The translations under genes were made by a program, and so were the position numbers. Source: B1 sp964443415 (GTDB lineage Bacteria > Bacteroidota > Bacteroidia > UKL13-3). Taken from it: a DNA stretch of 28,432 nt. Positions 1-6,954 of this stretch are shown piece after piece; positions within the stretch are counted from its first letter, which is position 1, and each line of letters starts with the position of its first letter. Location of the stretch: the NCBI GenBank assembly GCA_964443415.1, contig CAYUDC010000023.1:1-28432 (forward strand). Reading direction: 5' to 3'. Below the pieces are notes generated by a model. The model was not told the DNA's origin, ran no database searches, and saw only the letters and a list, made by a program, of their open reading frames with translations.

Positions 1-1920
1 GGTATAAACTCGTCCCTCAGTGCTGGTATTAACAACCGTGTAAACGCCGCTTGGTCGGGTGGTTTAGGTGCTGCCATGAGTAATGCTTTACCAATTTATC
101 CTATTAGAAATGCAGATGGTACTTGGTACCGCTCTGGCTCTAACCCTGTTAGAGACATGAATAACTTAAAATGGAAAACCATCGAGTCTCGTGCTATTAA
201 TGGCATCAATATTAGCTTAACACCTATTAAAGATGTGGTAGTTCAAGCACAAGGTTCTTATGATTTTATGAATGTTTACGACGATCAATGGCGTTCATCT
301 GAAATCACAGGAAACAACAATGCAGGTGATGCTTACCGCGGAACCACTCAGGTGAACAACTTTAATTATTATGTGACAGCCACTTATTTGAAAACTATCA
401 AAGAAAACCATAACATTCAAGTAATGGTGGGTAATGAGTTTCAAAAGGCAAATACTAAGCGTTCTAGCGCCGACTCTACCAATGTTCCTGGATTATTCTC
501 TCAGAATGAAGCTGAGTTAAATGAAGCTAGAAAATTAACTCAACCTGGTACCAACTGGGCATTTTTAAGTTATTTCTCTAGGGCTACCTATAATTATAAG
601 CAAAAGTATTTTGTGCAAGCGGTATTTAGAACCGATGCTTCTTCTCGTTTTGGTGCCAATTACCGTTGGGCTAGTTTTCCATCGCTTTCTGGTTCTTGGG
701 TGATTTCGGAAGAGAAGTTCATGAAGAATAACAAAACCTTCAGCTTCTTAAAATTAAGAGCTGGTTGGGGTAAGTCTGGTAACGCTGGTATTCCAGACAA
801 TGCGCGCTTTGCTACCTATTCGCCAGCCAATAACAATATTACTTATAATGGCCAGCCAACCTTGTTTCCTTACAAGTTAGAAAATCAAAATATCCGTTGG
901 GAAACTTCCAATAACTATGATGCTGCCATCGAGGCAGGTTTCTTTAAAGATAGGTTAACTACCGAAATTAACTTCTACCGTAAAGTTACTAGCGATGTGT
1001 TGATGTTCCTTACCATTCCAGGTTCTATTGGTTTCTCTAACTACTGGGATAATGTGGGTGGCATCTTAAACGAAGGGGTAGAGTTTAGCTTTAAATCTAG
1101 AAATATTGTTGGTAAAGATTTTACATGGACTACCAACTTTAACGTGGCTAGAAACTACAACGAAATTACTAGCTTGGGTGTTTACAGCGAAGATGCAGTA
1201 AGTGGTGGTACCAACGATACCCGTATTGTAAAAGGAAGTCCAGTTGGTACTAACTACCTTATTCGTTGGTCGCATGTTGATCCAAACAATGGTTTACCAG
1301 TATATTTAGATATCAACGGTAATCAAACTTACCTTTATGACAATAAGAACAGAACGGCTGTTGGTCAAATTTTGCCACTGGCAATTGGTGGTATCACTAA
1401 CTCGTTCCGTTATAAAAATTGGGATATGAGTGTTTTAATTATCTATAGCCTTGGTTCAAACATTTATGAGTCGTCACAAAAACGCCAATCTACTTTAATT
1501 ACCGATTGGAATATGGATGAGCGTGTGTATGACCGTTGGCAAAAACCAGGTGATAACACCAAATATCCAAGATTAACTAGAGACTACAGAACTTACAGTT
1601 TGCCTGATGAATGGAGCAATACCACACTGTGGTTAAAGGATGGTAGTTATGCTCGTTTAAGAAATGTAACTATAGGCTATAACATCAGCAAAGCTCAATG
1701 CAAAAAATGGCACTTAACCAGTGCAAGAATTTCGATCATTGGTACCAACCTAATTACTTTAACCAATTATGATGGTTTGGATCCAGAAATCGGTCGTGAT
1801 GCAGAAGGAGGTTCATCTGGGGATAGAAACTCATCAAGAAACATGGGTTCGCAAAATATTACCTATTTAACACCACCTCAAGAGAAAACATATAGTTTCC
1901 AGTTGAATATTGAGTTTTAA
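1..1920 (+). CDS. SusC/RagA-family TonB-dependent outer membrane receptor, C-terminal part (5' end outside window)
   Basis: The frame is open from base 1 to a TAA at 1918-1920, giving 639 residues. The gene therefore begins upstream, and the first ATG inside the window (base 76) is not its start. SusC-like receptors usually have about 1000 residues, so the signal peptide, carboxypeptidase-like domain and plug are missing here. What remains is the beta-barrel: alternating aromatic/polar strands, asparagine-rich loops, the family-typical segments FRTDASSRFG and LRAGWGKSGN, and a terminal strand ending in FQLNIEF with the usual C-terminal Phe. It would import an oligomeric nutrient across the outer membrane using TonB energy, with the SusD-like lipoprotein 12 bases downstream acting as lid. 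The substrate cannot be read from the sequence. Family assignment is strong. Confidence 0.95.
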   Translation, partial: GINSSLSAGINNRVNAAWSGGLGAAMSNALPIYPIRNADGTWYRSGSNPVRDMNNLKWKTIESRAINGINISLTPIKDVVVQAQGSYDFMNVYDDQWRSSEITGNNNAGDAYRGTTQVNNFNYYVTATYLKTIKENHNIQVMVGNEFQKANTKRSSADSTNVPGLFSQNEAELNEARKLTQPGTNWAFLSYFSRATYNYKQKYFVQAVFRTDASSRFGANYRWASFPSLSGSWVISEEKFMKNNKTFSFLKLRAGWGKSGNAGIPDNARFATYSPANNNITYNGQPTLFPYKLENQNIRWETSNNYDAAIEAGFFKDRLTTEINFYRKVTSDVLMFLTIPGSIGFSNYWDNVGGILNEGVEFSFKSRNIVGKDFTWTTNFNVARNYNEITSLGVYSEDAVSGGTNDTRIVKGSPVGTNYLIRWSHVDPNNGLPVYLDINGNQTYLYDNKNRTAVGQILPLAIGGITNSFRYKNWDMSVLIIYSLGSNIYESSQKRQSTLITDWNMDERVYDRWQKPGDNTKYPRLTRDYRTYSLPDEWSNTTLWLKDGSYARLRNVTIGYNISKAQCKKWHLTSARISIIGTNLITLTNYDGLDPEIGRDAEGGSSGDRNSSRNMGSQNITYLTPPQEKTYSFQLNIEF

Positions 1921-1924
1921 GGAG
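1919..1924 (+). promoter_or_regulatory. Shine-Dalgarno-like ribosome binding site of the SusD-like gene
   Basis: AAGGAG lies 8 bases before the ATG at 1933 and is built partly from the TAA stop codon of the SusC-like gene. Bacteroidota genes usually lack strong Shine-Dalgarno sites, and most genes in this window do. This one fits reinitiation at the SusC-SusD junction and supports the chosen SusD start. Confidence 0.5.
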
Positions 1925-1932
1925 AATTATCA

Positions 1933-3315
1933 ATGAAAAAAGTATTTATTTTATTAGCAATAGTGATTAGTTTCAGCGCTTGTCGCAAGTGGCTTGAGAT
2001 TACGCCAGAGGGTGAAGTATTAGAATCGGAGGCAGTAAAAAGCCAAGAAGATTTAAAGAATATTCTAAACTCTTCTTATGATGCCATGGCCAACCATTAC
2101 AATGGTCGTGTGCAATTTTTTAATGAGTTGTTGGGCGATAATTTAGAAAGACCACAAAGTGGTTTTACGGTGGCTATTTACCAAAGAACCACCAACTTCT
2201 TTAACTCGGATGTAGGCGGTTTGTACAATGATTTATACAACGTAATCTTTCGTTTAAACTTCTTATTGTTTAAATTAAATGAAGGAACCATTGCAGTAGA
2301 TGCCGATTTTAAAACCAAAGCCGCAGCAGAAGCTAGGTTTTTAAGGGCCATGGCTCATTTTGATTTAGTAAGGTTATGGGCACAACCTTTTGGCTACACA
2401 CCAGGAAATACACATCCTGGAATTGTTATAAGAAACGAAGTAGATACCAAAGCCAAAGCACGTGCATCCGTTTCAAGTGTGTATGAATTTATTATCGAAG
2501 ACTTAAATGCTGCCATCGCTGGATTGCCAGATAATAATGGCAATTATGCCAATAAAGATGCTGCAAAAGCATTATTGGCAAGCGTTCGTTTTCAGCAAAA
2601 TGATTTTCCAAATACACTCGCACTTTGCAATGAGTTATTGGCTAAATACAACTTAGACACTACTTTAAACAGGTTCGAAAATGCACTAAGTTCACCAGAG
2701 AAAATCTTTGCATTTGTGAGCACAGGTGTGGCAGATAACAGAGCTGCTACCTATGTAAACAATTTTAGAATAGTTAACCCAAGCAACCCATCACCCAATC
2801 GTTTGAGTCGTTCTTTGTACTTAGAGGCCACAGCCGATACCACCGACAGACGTAGTAAGTTTTATGTTATCTTTAATGCAGGTACTTCTAGCGAAACCTA
2901 TGGTATCACTAAATTTAATGGAGATTTCTTTAGTAATCCTATGTTCTATGCTTCACAATTAAAGCTTATGCGTGCAGAAGCCTTGGTTAAATCTAGTGGA
3001 GATTTAGGTATGGCCATTGCCGATGTAAATGCTATCATTCAAAGAGCTTATGGAAATGCCGATAAGAATTTACCAAACAACACCACGGCCACTGATGTAT
3101 TAACCATGATTAGAAAACAACGTCGCCTAGAGTTTCCTTTAGAGGGCAATAGAACCCAAGACCTTAAGCGTATTGGAGCTTTAGAAGACCCCGCTGGCAG
3201 TGGGTTGGTTACTATCAGAAATTCTAAGTGGAACTGCAATGGACTGGCATTGCAATTTCCAGTAAATGAAAATACCAGTATTTTTGAATTTAACCCAGAA
3301 GGAGGTTGCGAATAA
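1933..3315 (+). CDS. SusD/RagB-family nutrient-binding outer membrane lipoprotein
   Basis: This 460-residue protein starts with a lipoprotein signal (MKKVFILLAIVISFSAC). The lipobox is FSAC with Cys17 as the lipidated residue, followed by the family-typical RKWLEITPEGEV. Further family marks are the early tetratricopeptide-like helices with AAAEARFLRAMAHFDLVRLW (about residues 131-150) and the late MIRKQRRLEFPLEGNRTQDLKRIG (about 392-415), which matches the usual SusD ending E-G-x-R-x-x-D-L-x-R. It should sit on the cell surface and bind ligand over the SusC barrel. It is 12 bases downstream of the SusC-like gene, and its stop overlaps the next start by one base (TAATG). It is somewhat shorter than many SusD proteins (about 500-600 residues). 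The ligand is unknown, because no polysaccharide-degrading enzyme is encoded in the visible part of the operon. Confidence 0.95.
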   Translation: MKKVFILLAIVISFSACRKWLEITPEGEVLESEAVKSQEDLKNILNSSYDAMANHYNGRVQFFNELLGDNLERPQSGFTVAIYQRTTNFFNSDVGGLYNDLYNVIFRLNFLLFKLNEGTIAVDADFKTKAAAEARFLRAMAHFDLVRLWAQPFGYTPGNTHPGIVIRNEVDTKAKARASVSSVYEFIIEDLNAAIAGLPDNNGNYANKDAAKALLASVRFQQNDFPNTLALCNELLAKYNLDTTLNRFENALSSPEKIFAFVSTGVADNRAATYVNNFRIVNPSNPSPNRLSRSLYLEATADTTDRRSKFYVIFNAGTSSETYGITKFNGDFFSNPMFYASQLKLMRAEALVKSSGDLGMAIADVNAIIQRAYGNADKNLPNNTTATDVLTMIRKQRRLEFPLEGNRTQDLKRIGALEDPAGSGLVTIRNSKWNCNGLALQFPVNENTSIFEFNPEGGCE

Positions 3316-3806
3316 TGAAAACCACATATAAAACCCTCGTTTTTGCCATGTTGTTAGGTTTGACCCTAGGCGCTTGCAAAAAAGAATTAAAAGAAATTGG
3401 GGCGGTAGCCTCAAAATTAGAAGGCATACAAGCCAGTTGGGAGTTAAGTAAATCGGTTCAGGTAGATGAGGTTTCTCTAGTTAAAGAATCTGCTAACATT
3501 ACCAGTTTCTTTACCAGCGGTGCCAAGCGACCTAACATCACCTTTACGGCTACTACCTATTCTGTGGACACCGTAGGTTTAAACTTTAACTTCTTTGGCA
3601 GTACTTCGGGTACTTGGGCATTTGACAACAATGAGTTTCCAAGTATCATTAAGTTTACTCCCAACGATGGTGCACCGTTCGATTTAAAGTTAAATGGCCC
3701 TATCAGACCACAAGACAACTTAAAGTTTACCAAGCCAGTCTTTACCTCTTGCAAAGGCGCCAGTACCCATATTATGAGTTATAACTTAGAATTTGTGAGG
3801 AAATAA
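3315..3806 (+). CDS. DUF5004-like surface lipoprotein of the SusCD operon
   Basis: This 163-residue protein starts at the ATG at 3315, which shares one base with the SusD stop codon. A TTG three codons upstream is less likely. The N-terminus is a lipoprotein signal with lipobox LGAC (Cys21), then the charged stretch KKELKE. The mature start, KLEGIQASWELSKSVQVDE, has the pattern of small lipocalin-like or DUF5004-type lipoproteins often encoded with SusCD pairs, which begin with a 'G-x-W-x-L' strand. The rest is beta-rich, and I see no catalytic motif. It is likely an accessory surface lipoprotein that helps ligand capture or complex assembly. The family name rests on resemblance from memory and should be tested with a profile search. 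That it is a lipoprotein is much surer than its family. Confidence 0.7.
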   Translation: MKTTYKTLVFAMLLGLTLGACKKELKEIGAVASKLEGIQASWELSKSVQVDEVSLVKESANITSFFTSGAKRPNITFTATTYSVDTVGLNFNFFGSTSGTWAFDNNEFPSIIKFTPNDGAPFDLKLNGPIRPQDNLKFTKPVFTSCKGASTHIMSYNLEFVRK

Positions 3807-3809
3807 AAC

Positions 3810-4667
3810 ATGAAAAAAGTATTATATACATTGTTATTGGCTTGCTTAAGCAACCTTGCTTTGGGTCAAGCCGCATGGATAGAACCCGAAACCCCAGACG
3901 TTACACAAACTGTTCGCTTGTATGTTGATTTGGATAAAACCACCAATCAATCGTTGGCGGGCTTAACTGGGCCGTTTTATATCTGGACATGGAGCCCTGC
4001 AGAATTGCCAGCTGCCAGTCCTAAAGTAAATGGAACAGGCGATAAACCTTGGAAAAATTCAAATGACATCCTTCAAATGACCAAAGACGATAGCAAAGGG
4101 GCAAGGGTGTATTATTATGAAATGATTCCAACCGAGTTTTATGAAGTACCTGCTACAGACGTTTACAGCAAGGGCATTTCTTTCTTAGTAAAGCCTAAAG
4201 ATGGCGGTGGCTTTGGCGACCCTGATTTTAAAACAGAAGATTTAGTGTTAAAAGTATCTCCTCCTAAATTAACCAGAGGATTTATCTATCAAATGCCAGC
4301 AACTATTGTGGCAAACGAAATCACTAATATCTTTTATAATAATCCCATTGATACCATCCCTGGGATGAAAGATTTGGCCAGTGGCGATGCTTACCTTTGG
4401 ATTAAATGTACAGGCACTGATACCGTAACCGGTCAAACCATTACCTACCAACCTTCTTCGTTTTTTACTGCCGGCAATAACCCTGCTTTAGAAATGAAAA
4501 AAGACGAAACAGGTAAGTTTTACCTTAGCTTCATCCCTGCTCAGTTCTTTGGATTTTCGCCTACCTTCAAACCAAAAGACATAGAATGTACCGTTAGAAA
4601 AAAGGTGTATATTGATACAAATGATAGAACAGCCGACCAGCCCAAAATTAAGTTTGGTTGTGATTAG
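3810..4667 (+). CDS. Secreted two-module beta-sandwich protein of the SusCD operon (SusE/F- or DUF4961-like)
   Basis: This 285-residue protein starts 3 bases after the previous stop and has a signal peptide (MKKVLYTLLLACLSNLALGQ) with no lipobox Cys at the usual place. The mature protein holds two copies of one module, about residues 22-135 and 163-265. GPFYIWTW (54-61) matches GDAYLWIKC (192-200). LQMTKDDSKG then YYYEMIPTEF (88-110) matches LEMKKDETGK then FYLSFIPAQF (227-246). VKPKDG (127-132) roughly matches FKPKDI (253-258). This layout recalls the tandem starch-binding-type modules of SusE/SusF and the DUF4961 proteins that follow DUF5004 genes in many SusCD loci. A role in surface glycan binding is inferred. 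The aromatic pairs WTW and FYIW could be ligand platforms. No enzyme motif is seen. Confidence 0.65.
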   Translation: MKKVLYTLLLACLSNLALGQAAWIEPETPDVTQTVRLYVDLDKTTNQSLAGLTGPFYIWTWSPAELPAASPKVNGTGDKPWKNSNDILQMTKDDSKGARVYYYEMIPTEFYEVPATDVYSKGISFLVKPKDGGGFGDPDFKTEDLVLKVSPPKLTRGFIYQMPATIVANEITNIFYNNPIDTIPGMKDLASGDAYLWIKCTGTDTVTGQTITYQPSSFFTAGNNPALEMKKDETGKFYLSFIPAQFFGFSPTFKPKDIECTVRKKVYIDTNDRTADQPKIKFGCD

Positions 4668-4676
4668 TTTAGTTTC

Positions 4677-5324
4677 ATGAAGTTACACAAAGAAATTTTT
4701 ATTTTATTAACAGGAGCCGCTTTTTTAGCGGCTTCTGTGCTTTCGTTGAATGAAACGCAGTTAAATATTTCTTTGGCGTTAAATCAACATCATCATAAGG
4801 TTTTTGATTACCTAAGCTTCTTTGCTACCCATTTAGGGGATGGCATTTTTGCCATTCTTTTAAGCCTAGTTATTTGGTATTTTAATAAGCAAATGGGCAT
4901 CATGGTATTACTTACTTATGCCATTAGTGCTGGTTTGACCCAACTCTTAAAGCGCCTAGTGTTTGCCGATTTACATAGGCCTTTGTGGCACCTCGAGCGA
5001 CTGGCAAATGCCCTATATTACGTGCCACCTGGTGCCGAGCAACTGTATAATAATTCGTTTCCATCGGGCCATAGCACTACGGCTTTTGCCATTTTTGCCA
5101 TGCTTTCTTTTTTTAGCAGCAAGGATATGGTAAAGGTGTTACTGTTTGTTTTAGCTGTTTTGGTGGCTTTTACCAGAATTTATTTGCTTCAGCATTTTTT
5201 GGTGGATACCTTAGCAGGAGCATTCATAGGTACTACTATTTCTTATGTGTTTTACTTTCATTTGTTCCTGCCCGCTAGATTAGATTTTATTTTCCGTTTA
5301 AGATTCAAGAAAAATGATACCTAA
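4677..5324 (+). CDS. PAP2-family membrane phosphatase
   Basis: This 215-residue integral membrane protein has about five hydrophobic segments. All three phosphatase signature regions of the PAP2/haloperoxidase superfamily are visible: K92 with R101-P102 (motif 1, spacing of eight residues instead of the textbook six), PSGHS at 129-133 (motif 2, with the acid/base His) and R167-x5-H173-x3-D177 (motif 3, with the nucleophilic His). Such enzymes remove phosphate from lipid phosphates such as undecaprenyl pyrophosphate, phosphatidylglycerol phosphate or lipid A. It starts 9 bases after the previous gene, and its 3' end overlaps the GT39 gene by 11 bases, so the two are probably translated together. 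That pairing favours a lipid-carrier or lipid A substrate over soluble phosphate esters, but the exact substrate is inference. Confidence 0.88.
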   Translation: MKLHKEIFILLTGAAFLAASVLSLNETQLNISLALNQHHHKVFDYLSFFATHLGDGIFAILLSLVIWYFNKQMGIMVLLTYAISAGLTQLLKRLVFADLHRPLWHLERLANALYYVPPGAEQLYNNSFPSGHSTTAFAIFAMLSFFSSKDMVKVLLFVLAVLVAFTRIYLLQHFLVDTLAGAFIGTTISYVFYFHLFLPARLDFIFRLRFKKNDT

Positions 5325-6954
5325 AAAATTTCCTTTGCCAGATATTTACATGGTGGCTTTATGGGGAGCCTTATTGTTTCTGCCTTTTTTGGGTTCGGTT
5401 CATCTCTTTGATTGGGATGAAATTAATTTTGCCGAATCGGCAAGAGAGATGTTGGTGAGCGGCAATTACCAACAAGTGCAGATAAATTTTGAGCCTTTTA
5501 CCGAAAAGCCACCATTGTTCTTTTGGTTGCAAGCCTTGAGTATGAAACTTTTTGGAGTAAATGAGTTTGCTGCAAGGCTACCAAATGCCTTGGTTGGTAT
5601 CATTACCTTAATGATCATTTTTAGGTTAGGGTCTAAACTTTATAATAGAAAAACAGGCTGGTTGTGGGTGTTGTTTACCTCAGGATCTTTTACACCCCAT
5701 TTGTATTTTAAATCGGGCATTATAGACCCTCTATACAACCTCTTTATCTTTCTGGCCATCATACAGCTTTTTTATTATTTGATGGCAAAGGAGTTAAAGC
5801 ATGTTATTTGGTTAGGCATTTTTATGGGTTTGGCCACCATTACCAAAGGCCCAGTTGCCATTATCATTGTGAGTTTATCTTTTGTTACTTATTGGGCACT
5901 CCAAAAGTTTAAGGTATTTTTTGTTTGGTGGCATTTACTTGTGGCAGCATTAGTAACGTTTTTAACCAGTGCCATTTGGTTTGGGTACGAAACCATTGAG
6001 CATGGGCCAGATTTTCTATTGGCATTTTTGGCCTATCAGGCAGATTTGTTTTTAAATCCCGTGGCAGGTCATGGACAACCATTTTGGTATCATCCATTGG
6101 TGCTATTACTTGGGTGTTTTCCTGCTTCTATTATTGCTTTACCTGGCCTTGGGCGCGCAAAGGTAGATGGCGAAAGCAATGCTCAAGAGCAATTTGCAGG
6201 CATCATGAAGCTTCTCTTTTGGGTAGTATTGGTATTGTTTAGCATTGTAGAAACCAAAATTGTGCATTACAGTTCTTTATGCTATTTACCTTTAACTTTT
6301 TTAGCAGCGCGCGAGTTAGGCAAATGGGATTGGAGTGCGTCTAAATTTGTACATTGGCAAATTAGATTGCTAACGGTTATTGGTGCCATGGTGGCGATTA
6401 TTTTTATCGTTTTACCACTTACCGATTCTTGGAAAGGCATGGCTTCTCCTTTTATAGACGATGCCTTTGCGGTAGCCTCTTTAAACATTGATGGTACTTG
6501 GGGTGGCTGGGAATGGATGCTAGGAACGGTGTTCTTAGGGATATTAATCTATGTGAGTTTGCAACTTCGCAGAACAGTTAGTGCCAAACCTATGATCTAT
6601 TTATTATTGGCCGTGTCCTTATTTATACCTGCTTTGTTAAAATCTGTGGTGCCTAAGATAGAACGATACAGCCAAGGCCCAGCCATTGATTGGTATATAG
6701 CCTTAAGCGAAAAAGATGTTTATGTAGAAACTGCTGGGTTTAAAAGTTATGCTCAATACTTCTATGGGAAAGTGAAACCATTTGAAGGGGAAGGGAAATT
6801 ATACGACTATATCAGAACTGGACCGATACAAAAAGATGCCTATTTGGTTACTAAAGTCGATAATTTTAAAGACCATATAACCCCAGAGTTTGCAGAGGTA
6901 GAGCGTAAAGGAGGATTTATTTTATTTAAACGTTCTGCTTTGGGTCAACCCTAA
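5314..6954 (+). CDS. GT39-family membrane glycosyltransferase (ArnT/PMT-like)
   Basis: This 546-residue polytopic protein has the family-defining first periplasmic loop FDWDEINFAESAREM with D35-E36, the likely catalytic acid region of ArnT/PMT enzymes. EKPPLFFWLQA (64-74) follows, then FAARLPNALVGI and about ten more hydrophobic helices. The C-terminal about 100 residues form a soluble domain, as in ArnT. These enzymes move a sugar from a polyprenyl-phosphate donor to lipid A, protein or another lipid-linked acceptor on the periplasmic face. The start ATG lies inside the 3' end of the PAP2 gene (11-base overlap). The stop TAA (6952-6954) overlaps the stop of the convergent receptor gene. A joint role with the phosphatase in envelope lipid or glycan modification is inferred. 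Donor and acceptor are unknown. Confidence 0.88.
   Translation: MIPKKFPLPDIYMVALWGALLFLPFLGSVHLFDWDEINFAESAREMLVSGNYQQVQINFEPFTEKPPLFFWLQALSMKLFGVNEFAARLPNALVGIITLMIIFRLGSKLYNRKTGWLWVLFTSGSFTPHLYFKSGIIDPLYNLFIFLAIIQLFYYLMAKELKHVIWLGIFMGLATITKGPVAIIIVSLSFVTYWALQKFKVFFVWWHLLVAALVTFLTSAIWFGYETIEHGPDFLLAFLAYQADLFLNPVAGHGQPFWYHPLVLLLGCFPASIIALPGLGRAKVDGESNAQEQFAGIMKLLFWVVLVLFSIVETKIVHYSSLCYLPLTFLAARELGKWDWSASKFVHWQIRLLTVIGAMVAIIFIVLPLTDSWKGMASPFIDDAFAVASLNIDGTWGGWEWMLGTVFLGILIYVSLQLRRTVSAKPMIYLLLAVSLFIPALLKSVVPKIERYSQGPAIDWYIALSEKDVYVETAGFKSYAQYFYGKVKPFEGEGKLYDYIRTGPIQKDAYLVTKVDNFKDHITPEFAEVERKGGFILFKRSALGQP

Noticed and set aside
76..78. ATG at 76 as start of the SusC-like protein
   Set aside because: The frame is open to base 1 and the upstream codons (GINSSLSAGINNRVNAAWSG) read as SusC barrel sequence. 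The gene is cut by the window edge.
4660..4676. TAGTTTAG before the PAP2 gene as an internal promoter
   Set aside because: It is one mismatch from TAnnTTTG, but so close to the ATG at 4677 that hardly any leader would remain, and the gene spacing suggests read-through from upstream.
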